Assembly: GCA_902540265.1 (NCBI GenBank)
Contig: CACBLW010000004.1
Coordinates: forward strand, 76,901 to 110,338
Reading direction: 5' to 3'
Length of the DNA stretch: 33,438 nt
Source: an uncultured Alphaproteobacteria bacterium
Lineage (GTDB): Bacteria > Pseudomonadota > Alphaproteobacteria > HIMB59 > GCA-002718135
Both the position numbers and the translations under genes were made by a program. Below, piece by piece: positions 18,638-26,065 of this stretch. Within the stretch, counting starts at the first letter, position 1. Each line of letters begins with the position of its first letter. Under the pieces are notes generated by a model. That model saw only the letters and a list, made by a program, of their open reading frames with translations, was not told where the DNA came from and ran no database searches.

Positions 18638-20423
18638 TATTATCCCTTATTAAAAGATATAATTTTTCAACACATCTAGTTATACCTGTATATAAAAGAG
18701 ATTTAGTCTCTTCTTCATTCATTTTATCTTGTTCAATATCAGTGATAATCACTACAGGACTTTCTAAGCCTTTAAATGATCTAATGCTTGTAGAAAAAAT
18801 CATTCCTTTTTTTCCAAAATCATTATTTTCATATGAAAATTGATATTTTATCTTAGCATTTATTTCATTCATGTAATCAATTAATCCAGACATTGCAGCT
18901 GACTTTTTAGAGCTAAGGGATAAAATAACTATATCTTCATCTTTATAATTCTGTTTTTTTAGTAAATTTAAAATATTAAATATTTGTTCGTATTGATTTA
19001 CTAAATCTTTATATTTCTTAATTATAGGATTGGTATTATCATCTGGCCTGAGAACTTTTTTGTAAGGAGGATTCATACCACCGAAAATCTGTGCTTGATT
19101 TGAAATTCCAACAGAATTTCTACAATTAACTCTTAGGTTTAATAAAGATAAATCATTACAATATTCATCTTTAATTTTATTTGGATAAATAAGCTCTTCC
19201 GATGGATCAAAATAATCAAATTGAGAATTTGCAAAATTATAAACTGATTGCCATTCATAGTCGCCAAATATTGACAATTTACTTTTAGTTAAATCATTTT
19301 TTAAAAGAGAAGATAAAATTAATAAATTATCACTAGTAGTAATATCTTGGGCTTCATCTATTATTAAATGATCGAAACATCTTTTATATTTTGATTTATC
19401 AATATGCTTGTAGACCAAAACTTTTAATTCATCTCTCCAAAAACTAGTTTTTGAAGTATCAATTTTTGTTAAATCAACTTTTGAAATTTCAATTAATAGT
19501 TGAGAAAAAGTAAAGAAAGTTATGTACTCACTTAAGGGCTCAATTTCATTTCTAATTGTTTTACCCAGTAAGTTGTTAAAACATATGAAAAGTGTTTTTT
19601 CTTTATTCATAAAAGATCTTCTTGCCATTTCAATAGCTAAAAGAGTTTTTCCTGTACCTGCAGGACTGTTTACTATTATACGTTCATTCTGTGATACGTT
19701 ATCCAAAATTTCAAATTGTTCTTCTGTATATTTTTTTAATTCATTAATTAGTTTTTTTCTTCTGTTATCTGGAGAAAGATAATTTTCATAATCTGGTCTA
19801 AGAATATTTAATATTTTTTTAGTTTGCTCAGGCTTAGGCGTGAGGGTTTCTGTATTATTAAACCATCCAAATCCGTCTTTGTTTACGCAATGTAATCTAA
19901 ATTTATCAATTGTATTGATTATTAATTTAAAAATATTGTTATAATTTTCACCAAGATCATCAACATCTACATATTCAAAATCTAACCATTCAGCACTTTT
20001 TTGTTTAAAAGGAGAGTCAGTGAAAATAATCATTCTTGTAAAAATTATATCTTTTAAATTATTTGATGTATTTTTTAAAAAATCTCTAAGATCTTGTGTA
20101 TTGTTTTTAGCTTGAACAAATGGACCATCAGTATCAGGTTTATTATTTTTTTCTTGAGTGGCATTATAAAACCAACAACCATTTTTTATTTTGGGATAAG
20201 GTTCAAAACATGATTTTATTTCAATACACACTACTCCTTTTTTTGGAATAATGACGATATAGTCAATTTCACCCATCCATTTTCTTACACGTTCAAGCAT
20301 ATCTTGTGAATGGAGTATTACCCAATCATCATATTTTTTATCATTGTAAAATTTATTAAAAAGATTGATCTCTCCTCTACTTTTAGTAGTTCTGTATTTA
20401 GTTGAAGGAATTAGCTTAACCAT
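18630..20423 (-). CDS. NERD-domain helicase (UvrD/DUF2075-like)
   Basis: A 597-residue fusion. Residues about 10-130 form a NERD nuclease-related domain (RGEINLFNKF, the acidic GEIDYIVI, then CIEIKSC with the E-x-K of a PD-(D/E)XK-like core). A superfamily 1 helicase follows: Walker A NSPAGTGKTLLAIEMA (about 256), Walker B LIIDEAQDITTS (about 357), LRVNCRNS, and a C-terminal motif V/VI region (SIRSFKGLESPVVIITD, then LLYTGITRCVEKLYL). It likely couples DNA unwinding with a nuclease-like fold. It overlaps the neighbours on both sides by 8 bases inside the operon. NERD-helicases are not a standard DISARM component, and this one occupies a place where the drmC phospholipase-D gene could have been expected. 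Confidence 0.85.
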   Translation of the reverse strand: MVKLIPSTKYRTTKSRGEINLFNKFYNDKKYDDWVILHSQDMLERVRKWMGEIDYIVIIPKKGVVCIEIKSCFEPYPKIKNGCWFYNATQEKNNKPDTDGPFVQAKNNTQDLRDFLKNTSNNLKDIIFTRMIIFTDSPFKQKSAEWLDFEYVDVDDLGENYNNIFKLIINTIDKFRLHCVNKDGFGWFNNTETLTPKPEQTKKILNILRPDYENYLSPDNRRKKLINELKKYTEEQFEILDNVSQNERIIVNSPAGTGKTLLAIEMARRSFMNKEKTLFICFNNLLGKTIRNEIEPLSEYITFFTFSQLLIEISKVDLTKIDTSKTSFWRDELKVLVYKHIDKSKYKRCFDHLIIDEAQDITTSDNLLILSSLLKNDLTKSKLSIFGDYEWQSVYNFANSQFDYFDPSEELIYPNKIKDEYCNDLSLLNLRVNCRNSVGISNQAQIFGGMNPPYKKVLRPDDNTNPIIKKYKDLVNQYEQIFNILNLLKKQNYKDEDIVILSLSSKKSAAMSGLIDYMNEINAKIKYQFSYENNDFGKKGMIFSTSIRSFKGLESPVVIITDIEQDKMNEEETKSLLYTGITRCVEKLYLLIRDNNA

Positions 20424-22050
20424 AAAAATCTGATTTATCTAAAATTCTATCAAGATATTTTCTTGGCATTTTTACATTATTATTATCTATAGCCTGGACA
20501 ATAAATAATCCTATTTTTGCTCCTGTGTCGCCTATTTCAAACTCTTGAGAGCCATTTTTATATAAATTATTCAGATCTGAGCTTTTTATTATTTTTGTTA
20601 ATTCTTTTGTTATAAATTTACTTGCCTGTAAATGACTTGAACGTATTTTAATCATATCATCTAATATTTTTTTTGAGTCTACTTCAGAGAATTCTAAAAA
20701 ATTTAACAACTTTAAAAATAAATTATCATTATCAAGTTTTATATTTTTTTCTGAAGACATCCAGTAATTGATGTTATTTCCGCTTGCATAATTAATTCCA
20801 ATATTTTTTAAATCTCTTGCTAATAGATTTTTATCAAGATTTCTTTTTCTCAATTGATGTTCAAGTGCAGTTTTCCATCTTTTTTGTGAGTTTCTTTCTA
20901 TTTCAGATTTAAGGATTTTTTTATCCGCAATTTCCACCATTAAATCTTTGGATGAGCCTATTCGCAAAACCACAACATCCCCTCTTCTAAATTCATCAAT
21001 TTGTTTTTTTCTTATTGTTGGTTTATTTTGAAAATCTATTTCAATGGTTCTTTGACTTGAATCAATCCCTTTTTCATTAGTCATGTAGGCAATTTGATTA
21101 TCTGAAAAAATAAACATTTTGGCATTTAAACTATTTTGATAATCTATATCATTTTGTGAAAATTTATTTGACTTATTTCTAAAATATTCAAGTTCAAATT
21201 TTTCAATATCACTATCGGAGTCTTCAGATGTATCAAATAATTTTTGAAATATATTTTTATTGGAAGAAATTTGAGGAATAGAATGAATATTTTTTGAACC
21301 CACTGTTTTGTTAAGTTTAGGAGTGTCGTTTTTTGAAGAATTTAAAAATCCAAATGTAACGCAATAAAGTTTTTTAAATTTAGGAGCTTCAAATATATGC
21401 AAATCCCTTTTAATCCAGGTTGGATATCCAATAATACATAAATTTTCTTCAATGAAATTTTTTTTCAATTCTTTTCCAGAAACAACAATAATTTTATTAT
21501 TTGACCTCTCTTCAATAAATTTCTTAACCTCTAAGAACCTTGAGCTAGTTTGAAAATAAAGTAAGCCTTCAGGATAAAATCTTATAAGTTTATCAAATAA
21601 TGGATTAACTGCAGTTTCTGTCATTTTGATTAACTGTTCTAAAAGTTTTTGAACTGATAAATGATAATGTGGATATGAGTATTTTAAACCATTTATTTTA
21701 TTAATTATCTCATTAAGAGGTTCACGTTGAAAAATTAAATGATTAAAAGGAAGTGGTGTTTTTGGTATTTGAAATCTGTAATTTCGAAAATAACTAAGTA
21801 TATCATGAATTGTATCATTAAATTTATCATCTTTATCAATAGATTTTTCTAATTTTTCATAGTTTGTAACAAATAATTTAAAATCGTTATTTTCTACATA
21901 TGAAACATTACAATCATCTTGCTCTATATTATCAAAATTACTATAAATTTTATTTGCATAATTAAGATTAATATTTCGAAGATCTTTTTTTAAAGAAGTG
22001 GTAGATTCATTTTCTTTTAAAACAGAATTTTCATACGATAAACTATTCAT
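20416..22050 (-). CDS. Unrecognised DISARM-operon protein (possible C-terminal part of a split DrmE)
   Basis: I place the start at the ATG at 22050, not the upstream one at 22077. It shares its A with the upstream stop (TAATG) and has a GGAG 9 bases before it; this gives 544 residues. No clear catalytic motif is visible. The middle has an alpha-beta pattern (LLYFQTSSRFLEVKKFIEE, IIVVSGKELKKNF, LCIIGYPTWIKRD, KLYCVTFGFL) that looks like a Rossmann or helicase-like half. The C-terminal half is helical with charged runs. Its place beside a class-2-type DISARM core suggests, with the 361-residue partner, a two-part equivalent of DrmE. That is inference only. Confidence 0.7.
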   Translation of the reverse strand: MNSLSYENSVLKENESTTSLKKDLRNINLNYANKIYSNFDNIEQDDCNVSYVENNDFKLFVTNYEKLEKSIDKDDKFNDTIHDILSYFRNYRFQIPKTPLPFNHLIFQREPLNEIINKINGLKYSYPHYHLSVQKLLEQLIKMTETAVNPLFDKLIRFYPEGLLYFQTSSRFLEVKKFIEERSNNKIIVVSGKELKKNFIEENLCIIGYPTWIKRDLHIFEAPKFKKLYCVTFGFLNSSKNDTPKLNKTVGSKNIHSIPQISSNKNIFQKLFDTSEDSDSDIEKFELEYFRNKSNKFSQNDIDYQNSLNAKMFIFSDNQIAYMTNEKGIDSSQRTIEIDFQNKPTIRKKQIDEFRRGDVVVLRIGSSKDLMVEIADKKILKSEIERNSQKRWKTALEHQLRKRNLDKNLLARDLKNIGINYASGNNINYWMSSEKNIKLDNDNLFLKLLNFLEFSEVDSKKILDDMIKIRSSHLQASKFITKELTKIIKSSDLNNLYKNGSQEFEIGDTGAKIGLFIVQAIDNNNVKMPRKYLDRILDKSDFYG

Positions 22051-23135
22051 TAAGATTTTCTCCAATAGGCCATACAAGGATATTTGTTTGAAAAGTTATT
22101 GAATATTGAGTTTTCGATCTCGATCATATTTCGTTGGTAAAGTGAATTAGCAATATTAACAGAATCACTAAAGTGAACATCCTCTGGAGTAAGAATAGCT
22201 ATAGTATTACAGTTATAGTGTTCATTAATTAATTTTAGATATGCATCAGATCCTTCAAAAATAATAATTTCAGAATTATCATTGGTATTTTCTAGATCAT
22301 TTGAAGAGCGTGACGACATAACACTAGAATGAGTATGATGATATTGGTTTACTCTATTTGCTCTAACAATATCATTTAATTTTCCTAAAGATCTATCTTG
22401 ATCATTTAAATAAAATGACAATGGCGTAAATAAATCATCGATAATTTTATTTTTATCACCATAAATTTTAATCAAATTATGTTCTAATTTGTTATTGAAT
22501 ATTTCTTGATCACGTGAATTAAGAAAAAAATTAACTAATCCGTTATCTTTTTTAGTTAACTGACTACCAGGTTTAAGTTCAAAATCTTTAAACTTGCTTG
22601 ATATTCTTTTTATACAAAGATCTATAGAAGTTTCTTGTATTGGTTCAATTTTAGTTAAATCTTTTCTATTTTCAAAATGAAATAAATTTACAAATCCTCT
22701 CTTAAAATTATATTTTTTAAATTTCCTACTTTTTGATGCTTCCATCATTGATAATTCTTCCATACCTAAAAATTTTACAGCAATAGGGTTTTTGTCTTTT
22801 GAAATTTTATATTCATAAAACTCACCAATATTTTTTTTATCTTTTAATTCGTCAATTAGAGAAATATTATCTGAATTATCAATTTCTTTACTAATTTCTT
22901 CATCATTTTCTATATTATTATTTTTAAATTTTGCGCATGTATAGCCAGCTGCAATAGAAGCGGAGCTCATAGTTGATGTAGGTAACACTAAAACTAAATG
23001 AAATTTTTTATCAAATTGATATAAATTTTTATTAATTTGCCATCCAAAATTAAATAGATCTCTAAACCAATTTTGAATTCTTACTTGAATTGTATCATTT
23101 TGATTTAAATAAATTTTAGTGTTTTTCCTCAACAT
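22050..23135 (-). CDS. Unrecognised first protein of the DISARM operon (possible N-terminal part of a split DrmE)
   Basis: 361 residues, soluble. The N-terminal part has LVLVLPTSTMSSASIAAGYT, which resembles the motif I/Ia start of a degenerate nucleotide-binding fold without a Walker lysine. A serine/asparagine-rich linker lies at about 268-290. The C-terminal strands EIIIFEGSDAYLKLI and TIAILTPEDVHFSDSVNIAN give a second alpha-beta motif. It leads the five-gene minus-strand operon and ends in TAATG at the next start. Upstream lie 59 bases of AT-rich DNA with a weak AAAAGGA ribosome site. Family not recognised. Confidence 0.68.
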   Translation of the reverse strand: MLRKNTKIYLNQNDTIQVRIQNWFRDLFNFGWQINKNLYQFDKKFHLVLVLPTSTMSSASIAAGYTCAKFKNNNIENDEEISKEIDNSDNISLIDELKDKKNIGEFYEYKISKDKNPIAVKFLGMEELSMMEASKSRKFKKYNFKRGFVNLFHFENRKDLTKIEPIQETSIDLCIKRISSKFKDFELKPGSQLTKKDNGLVNFFLNSRDQEIFNNKLEHNLIKIYGDKNKIIDDLFTPLSFYLNDQDRSLGKLNDIVRANRVNQYHHTHSSVMSSRSSNDLENTNDNSEIIIFEGSDAYLKLINEHYNCNTIAILTPEDVHFSDSVNIANSLYQRNMIEIENSIFNNFSNKYPCMAYWRKS

Positions 23136-23194
23136 TTTTTTATCTTTTCCTTTTTATGTATACTATATTTGAAGATAAATAATTCATTAAAAAA

Positions 23195-23521
23195 TCAATT
23201 AATTTTATAGTTTGTTCTAGTATCTAGAGTATTTAGAAATCTATTAACCGTATTATTTAGATTTTTTTTCTCATAGTCGAGGAGTTCTTGTGAAAAAATT
23301 GTTTCATCAACAAAAGAGTCTATAAGCATCCGTAAACAAGTAATCAAATCTATATTATCTTTCTGAAGTCTTGCTAATGATCTTCCGATACAGTAGATTT
23401 TTGTAACTTCATTAGCTCTATTATCTTTCGTAAAAATTAATTTTATTTCATTAAAAATTTCTTTTTCTAACTCAGCTAATTCATTATATTCTTGATCACT
23501 TAATTGGTTTTCTAGAACCAT
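23195..23521 (-). CDS. Hypothetical helical protein upstream of the DISARM operon
   Basis: 108 residues, charged and apparently all-helical, with no signal peptide and no motif recognised. A GGAGAG ribosome site 8 bases before the ATG supports expression. It lies 59 bases upstream of the five-gene operon in the same direction and might be its first gene, a small regulator, or an unrelated gene at the island edge. Two cysteines (YCIG, TCLRM) are spaced too far apart for a simple zinc ribbon. Confidence 0.65.
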   Translation of the reverse strand: MVLENQLSDQEYNELAELEKEIFNEIKLIFTKDNRANEVTKIYCIGRSLARLQKDNIDLITCLRMLIDSFVDETIFSQELLDYEKKNLNNTVNRFLNTLDTRTNYKIN

Positions 23522-23560
23522 TTATACTCTCTCCTATTATAAAAATTATTATTGTGATTT

Positions 23561-23620
23561 TTAAAGATTATTAATGTCATCTTTGTGATTGACGAATTTT
23601 ATTAATATTAACTTATCCAT
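23561..23620 (-). CDS. Candidate 19-codon ORF overlapping the preceding mini-ORF
   Basis: ATG at 23620, stop at 23561, product starting MDKLILIKFVNHKDD. It overlaps the end of the 29-codon ORF in another frame (the sequence CGATGGATAAGTTAA). It could be a coupled micro-ORF, the remainder of a frameshifted longer peptide, or chance. Confidence 0.2.
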   Translation of the reverse strand: MDKLILIKFVNHKDDINNL

Positions 23621-23697
23621 CGAACATCTCCAATAATGTCTGGGCCTATATTAATATCTATAATTTTTTCATCCATTTTTATTATATTTGCTCTCAT
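23608..23697 (-). CDS. Candidate 29-residue micro-ORF
   Basis: ATG at 23697 preceded by AAAGGAAATTAA, a good ribosome site at the right distance. It encodes 29 residues beginning MRANIIKMDEKII and ending GDVRWIS. It sits between a hairpin and the 108-residue gene on the same strand. The size and the ribosome site suggest a real small protein, but nothing in it is recognised. It could also be a leader peptide. Confidence 0.35.
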   Translation of the reverse strand: MRANIIKMDEKIIDINIGPDIIGDVRWIS

Positions 23698-23721
23698 TTA
23701 ATTTCCTTTCAGTATTCTAAC

Positions 23722-23749
23722 AGCGCTAATTATTTATTTAATTAGCGCT
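23722..23749. terminator. Strong hairpin downstream of the mini-peptide gene
   Basis: Perfect 10-bp stem AGCGCTAATT / AATTAGCGCT with an 8-base loop, 13 bases after the stop of the 62-residue secreted peptide gene. There is no clean U-tract on the minus strand, so it may be a weak terminator or an mRNA-stabilising hairpin separating that gene from the micro-ORFs. Confidence 0.6.
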
Positions 23750-23762
23750 ATTAAGTTTATTG

Positions 23763-23951
23763 TTAGAAGCAATTTGTATAAGTATAATCACCAATAGTTG
23801 TTGTAGTGCAGCTCATACCATTGCTAAAATTTTCATAATAATAATCGCCCAATTGGAACCCAGTTGAACTAAAGCCCCATGCAAATGCACTTGTTATGCT
23901 TGATAGGTATAAAGCTCCAGAGATGGTTAATATTTTTAGTACGTTTTTCAT
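23763..23951 (-). CDS. Secreted two-cysteine mini-peptide
   Basis: 62 residues. A classic signal peptide (MKNVLKILTISGALYLSSIT, cleavage expected after AFA) leaves a mature peptide of about 38 residues rich in Tyr, Thr, Gly and Asn. It contains a repeated GDYxYxN pattern (GDYYYENF, GDYTYTNCF) and two cysteines that could form a disulfide. AAAGGAT before the ATG is a good ribosome site. Export to the periplasm or outside is predicted; the role is unknown. It lies just downstream of the channel operon on the same strand. Confidence 0.75.
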   Translation of the reverse strand: MKNVLKILTISGALYLSSITSAFAWGFSSTGFQLGDYYYENFSNGMSCTTTTIGDYTYTNCF

Positions 23952-24031
23952 AATTATCCTTTCGTTTATGATTACAATTTAAGGATTTATGAAAAATAAA
24001 TAATAGGGAAAAAGTAAGTTAAATTCTCTAG

Positions 24032-24493
24032 TTAGGTAATATTCCCAATTTTTGATTTGAGTTTCATTATAGATTCTTCAGCGCTTTTTATTGCTTTTTT
24101 AATTTCATTTTTTTCAGCTTGTGTAAGAACACCATCTTCTATACCGTCAACAACACTGTTTGTTAAAGAACCTATTTCTTTCATTACCTGGCCTACATAA
24201 TAATTGATTTCTTGAGTTGTGGTATTTTGTGTTTCTGTAAAATAACTATCAATCATCGCTTCATGCGCTTTTAACATTGATGGTACTTTCCCTTTTTTTA
24301 TATTGGCTATATCTATTGCTACAGAGTACTTGTGATGAATATCGTAGGACCCTCCTTCAGCACATTTATAAAAATGTTTCTTATTTTTTTTTACACCAGC
24401 GTATTTTTCTGTAGATTCAATTACTTCATTATCATTAAGATCTTTCAATGATGCTTTGATACCATCTTGTAGTGAGTATAAACTTTTCTTCAT
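24032..24493 (-). CDS. Hypothetical protein, last gene of the channel operon
   Basis: 153 residues, no signal peptide or membrane helix, no family recognised. The first half contains CAEGGSYDIHHKYSVAIDIA. The C-terminal third is helical and acidic (DGIEDGVLTQAEKNEIKKAI, then a lysine-rich helix). Its ATG directly follows the stop of the repaired pLGIC frame (TAAATG at 24496-24491), so it was built as part of that operon and may be a cytosolic partner of the channel. Confidence 0.7.
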   Translation of the reverse strand: MKKSLYSLQDGIKASLKDLNDNEVIESTEKYAGVKKNKKHFYKCAEGGSYDIHHKYSVAIDIANIKKGKVPSMLKAHEAMIDSYFTETQNTTTQEINYYVGQVMKEIGSLTNSVVDGIEDGVLTQAEKNEIKKAIKSAEESIMKLKSKIGNIT

Positions 24494-24539
24494 TTATCCA
24501 AAAATTATTTTCATTGAACCTAAAGCACTAGGGTTCTTA

Positions 24540-25406
24540 TTAATATTTGAGTACATAATAAAGATTATCGCTAGTAAATAAATAATTGGCCCTAGTATGC
24601 GAATATATTTTTTGTGAATTAAGTAAGGTTAATTTTTGGTCTTCTACTAAATTTACATAGTAAATACTGAGAATAGTAGGCACAGAGGCAAAAAAATATG
24701 AGGAAAGTATTATTTGATCCATTGCTGTTAAATAAGGAAGTTTAGGAATATTTTCATCAATTACAAAGTTATAAGCAATTAAAGTTAATAAACAAACTAT
24801 GGATACAGTTAATCTTGACTCTATTTGCTCTGGCTTTAACCAAAAAACAGACCAGCATACAATTAATATTAAAATTATTGGAGCAATAACTTTATAAACA
24901 TAATAGGAAGAATTACGTTCGATAGTAAAATATGTTTTGATACCATCATAAACATAGTCATATTTATCATAATATTTAATAGCCTCATATTCTGCATAGT
25001 TTCCATTAATATTCCATTCAAGAACTTTTGATTTCAGTTTGTCATCTAATGGTAACGTTACGTATGCATCATAATCTATAAGTTGTGATGATATACTATG
25101 TTTAGTATCAGCATAGACAAATTCAATTTCATGTGAATCAAATGGAAAGGCTCTTAAATCAAATTCTGTTGTAAAAGTTGCTATCCCTTGATCTTTTATA
25201 TTAAGATACAATTCTTCATAATCATCTCCATATATATTGTAATTAAAGGAGATACTTAATTCTCTATTTTCTAAATCATTTTTTACAATATTTATAAATT
25301 CTAATTCTGGATGCCAGAGAAATAAATCTTCTGCATAAAAGTCATCCATTGTTAACTCACACCACCAACCTGCTACAAATGTATTTTCATTAAATTCGTC
25401 TCCCAT
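24540..25406 (-). CDS. pLGIC channel fragment (ligand-binding domain to M3)
   Basis: The open frame as it stands: 288 residues from an internal ATG. It contains most of the extracellular beta-sandwich of a Cys-loop/Pro-loop receptor (WWCELTMDDFYAEDLFLWHP, Pro-loop FPFDSHEIEF) and M1 (YYVYKVIAPIILILIVCWSV). M2 follows (ESRLTVSIVCLLTLIAYNF), then M3 (MDQIILSSYFFASVPTILSI). The frame is open upstream to 25541 without an ATG and there encodes the missing WWLDNRL strand, so the annotated start is an artefact of frame disruption. The last 20 residues after the AAAAAA run are out of frame and replace the expected M4. Alone this piece lacks a signal peptide and M4 and is unlikely to fold as a channel. 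Confidence 0.8.
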   Translation of the reverse strand: MGDEFNENTFVAGWWCELTMDDFYAEDLFLWHPELEFINIVKNDLENRELSISFNYNIYGDDYEELYLNIKDQGIATFTTEFDLRAFPFDSHEIEFVYADTKHSISSQLIDYDAYVTLPLDDKLKSKVLEWNINGNYAEYEAIKYYDKYDYVYDGIKTYFTIERNSSYYVYKVIAPIILILIVCWSVFWLKPEQIESRLTVSIVCLLTLIAYNFVIDENIPKLPYLTAMDQIILSSYFFASVPTILSIYYVNLVEDQKLTLLNSQKIYSHTRANYLFTSDNLYYVLKY

Positions 25407-25546
25407 TTCTTTCTTTTTCTTGTTAATAAGTTCTTCTACTGTTCCAATTTCTTTTTCATAAGATGGTTTTAGTAAATCAATTAATCTATTATCCAGCCAC
25501 CAATATTCAAAATCATAATTAACCGTGTATTCAGTATTTTTTTATA

Positions 25547-26065
25547 TCAATGTTTTTTAAAAGAATTAATTCGGAAAATAGGAGTTACTTCTGAAACTTG
25601 ATCAAACATTGACTTTTCAAGAGTAAAATTTAATTCTTTATTTATTCCTTCTTCTAAGCGCTTAATTTTAAAATTAATTTTTTCATTATCTGCAAATACT
25701 TTATTAAATTCTTCGTCTGATAATTCACTTACATTTAAATCATTTAATGAAATAATTTTATCATTACTGATTATTTTATTATAGGAATTTGAGTAATAAT
25801 TAGTGTTAAAGATACTAATGTGATTATCTTTATCTCTTTTATAAACCCATCGATCTTTTTCAATATCAAACGATTGATCAAAAATTAATCCAAACATTGG
25901 TTCTTCTTGTTCAAAAATGGGGTTAGCGTACAATTCATATTCATTATTATAAATTCTTATATTTTCATAAAATGAACTACAAACATTGCTATTTGCATTT
26001 AAATTTAAAGAGAAGATGCATAGAAAAAAAATTAAAATTTTATGATAAGAATTGATATTAATCAT
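25547..26065 (-). CDS. Signal peptide and PDZ-like N-terminal fragment of the channel gene
   Basis: 172 residues: a signal peptide (KILIFFLCIFSLNLNANS), then a PDZ-like domain. The domain is recognised from FGLIFDQSF, then ISNDKIISLNDLNVSELSDE with an EEF...FKIKR strand following, close to the usual 'D-x-I-x-x-I-N-G' core of PDZ. The frame ends at TGA (25547-25549) immediately after FRINSFK, where the channel sequence should continue. The ATG overlaps the stop of the PrsW gene (ATGA), so translation is coupled. If the break is real, this product would be a free periplasmic PDZ-like protein. Confidence 0.75.
   Translation of the reverse strand: MININSYHKILIFFLCIFSLNLNANSNVCSSFYENIRIYNNEYELYANPIFEQEEPMFGLIFDQSFDIEKDRWVYKRDKDNHISIFNTNYYSNSYNKIISNDKIISLNDLNVSELSDEEFNKVFADNEKINFKIKRLEEGINKELNFTLEKSMFDQVSEVTPIFRINSFKKH

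Larger units (their letters stand above)
7840..23521. mobile_element. Putative integrase-bearing defence island (DISARM-like cargo)
   Basis: The limits are inferred from gene content. A complete tyrosine recombinase lies at the left end. The cargo is a sirtuin, an orphan terminase-small-subunit-like protein, a Cas4-like nuclease, a C5 methylase, DrmA, DrmB, a NERD-helicase and three unknown proteins. I could not find convincing flanking direct repeats or a tRNA target, so the right end could be anywhere from about 23135 to 24000, and excision competence is not shown. Confidence 0.45.
24494..26065 (-). pseudogene. PDZ-like / pentameric ligand-gated ion channel gene with three poly-A frameshifts
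   Basis: Read with one A removed at each of three runs (the complements of T-runs 25553-25558, 25537-25543 and 24608-24613), this is one 522-codon gene. In order it has a signal peptide, a PDZ-like domain (about 45-160), the joint FRINSFK-NIDIK-NTEYTVNY, the pLGIC ligand-binding domain with WWLDNRL and the Pro-loop FPFDSHEIEF, then M1, M2 and M3. A fourth helix is recovered after the third repair (YIRILGPIIYLLAIIFIMYS). The restored stop at 24494-24496 abuts the next ATG. No single indel joins the pieces, because each alternative frame hits TGA or TAA between the first two runs. The cause could be a decayed gene, assembly error in homopolymers, or A-tract slippage. Confidence 0.8.

Noticed and set aside
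19522-19782. 86-codon ORF on the plus strand
   Set aside because: Lies entirely inside the NERD-helicase gene, antisense to its conserved Walker A region; a shadow.
7830-23700. Flanking direct repeats (attL/attR)
   Set aside because: Only an 11-base low-complexity match (TATAATTTTTT near 7843 and 23657) was seen; too short and AT-rich to support.
24494-26065. A single frameshift joining the two channel fragments
   Set aside because: Each one-step change runs into TGA (25547-25549) or TAA (25542-25544); two changes within about 20 bases are required, plus a third near the C-terminus.
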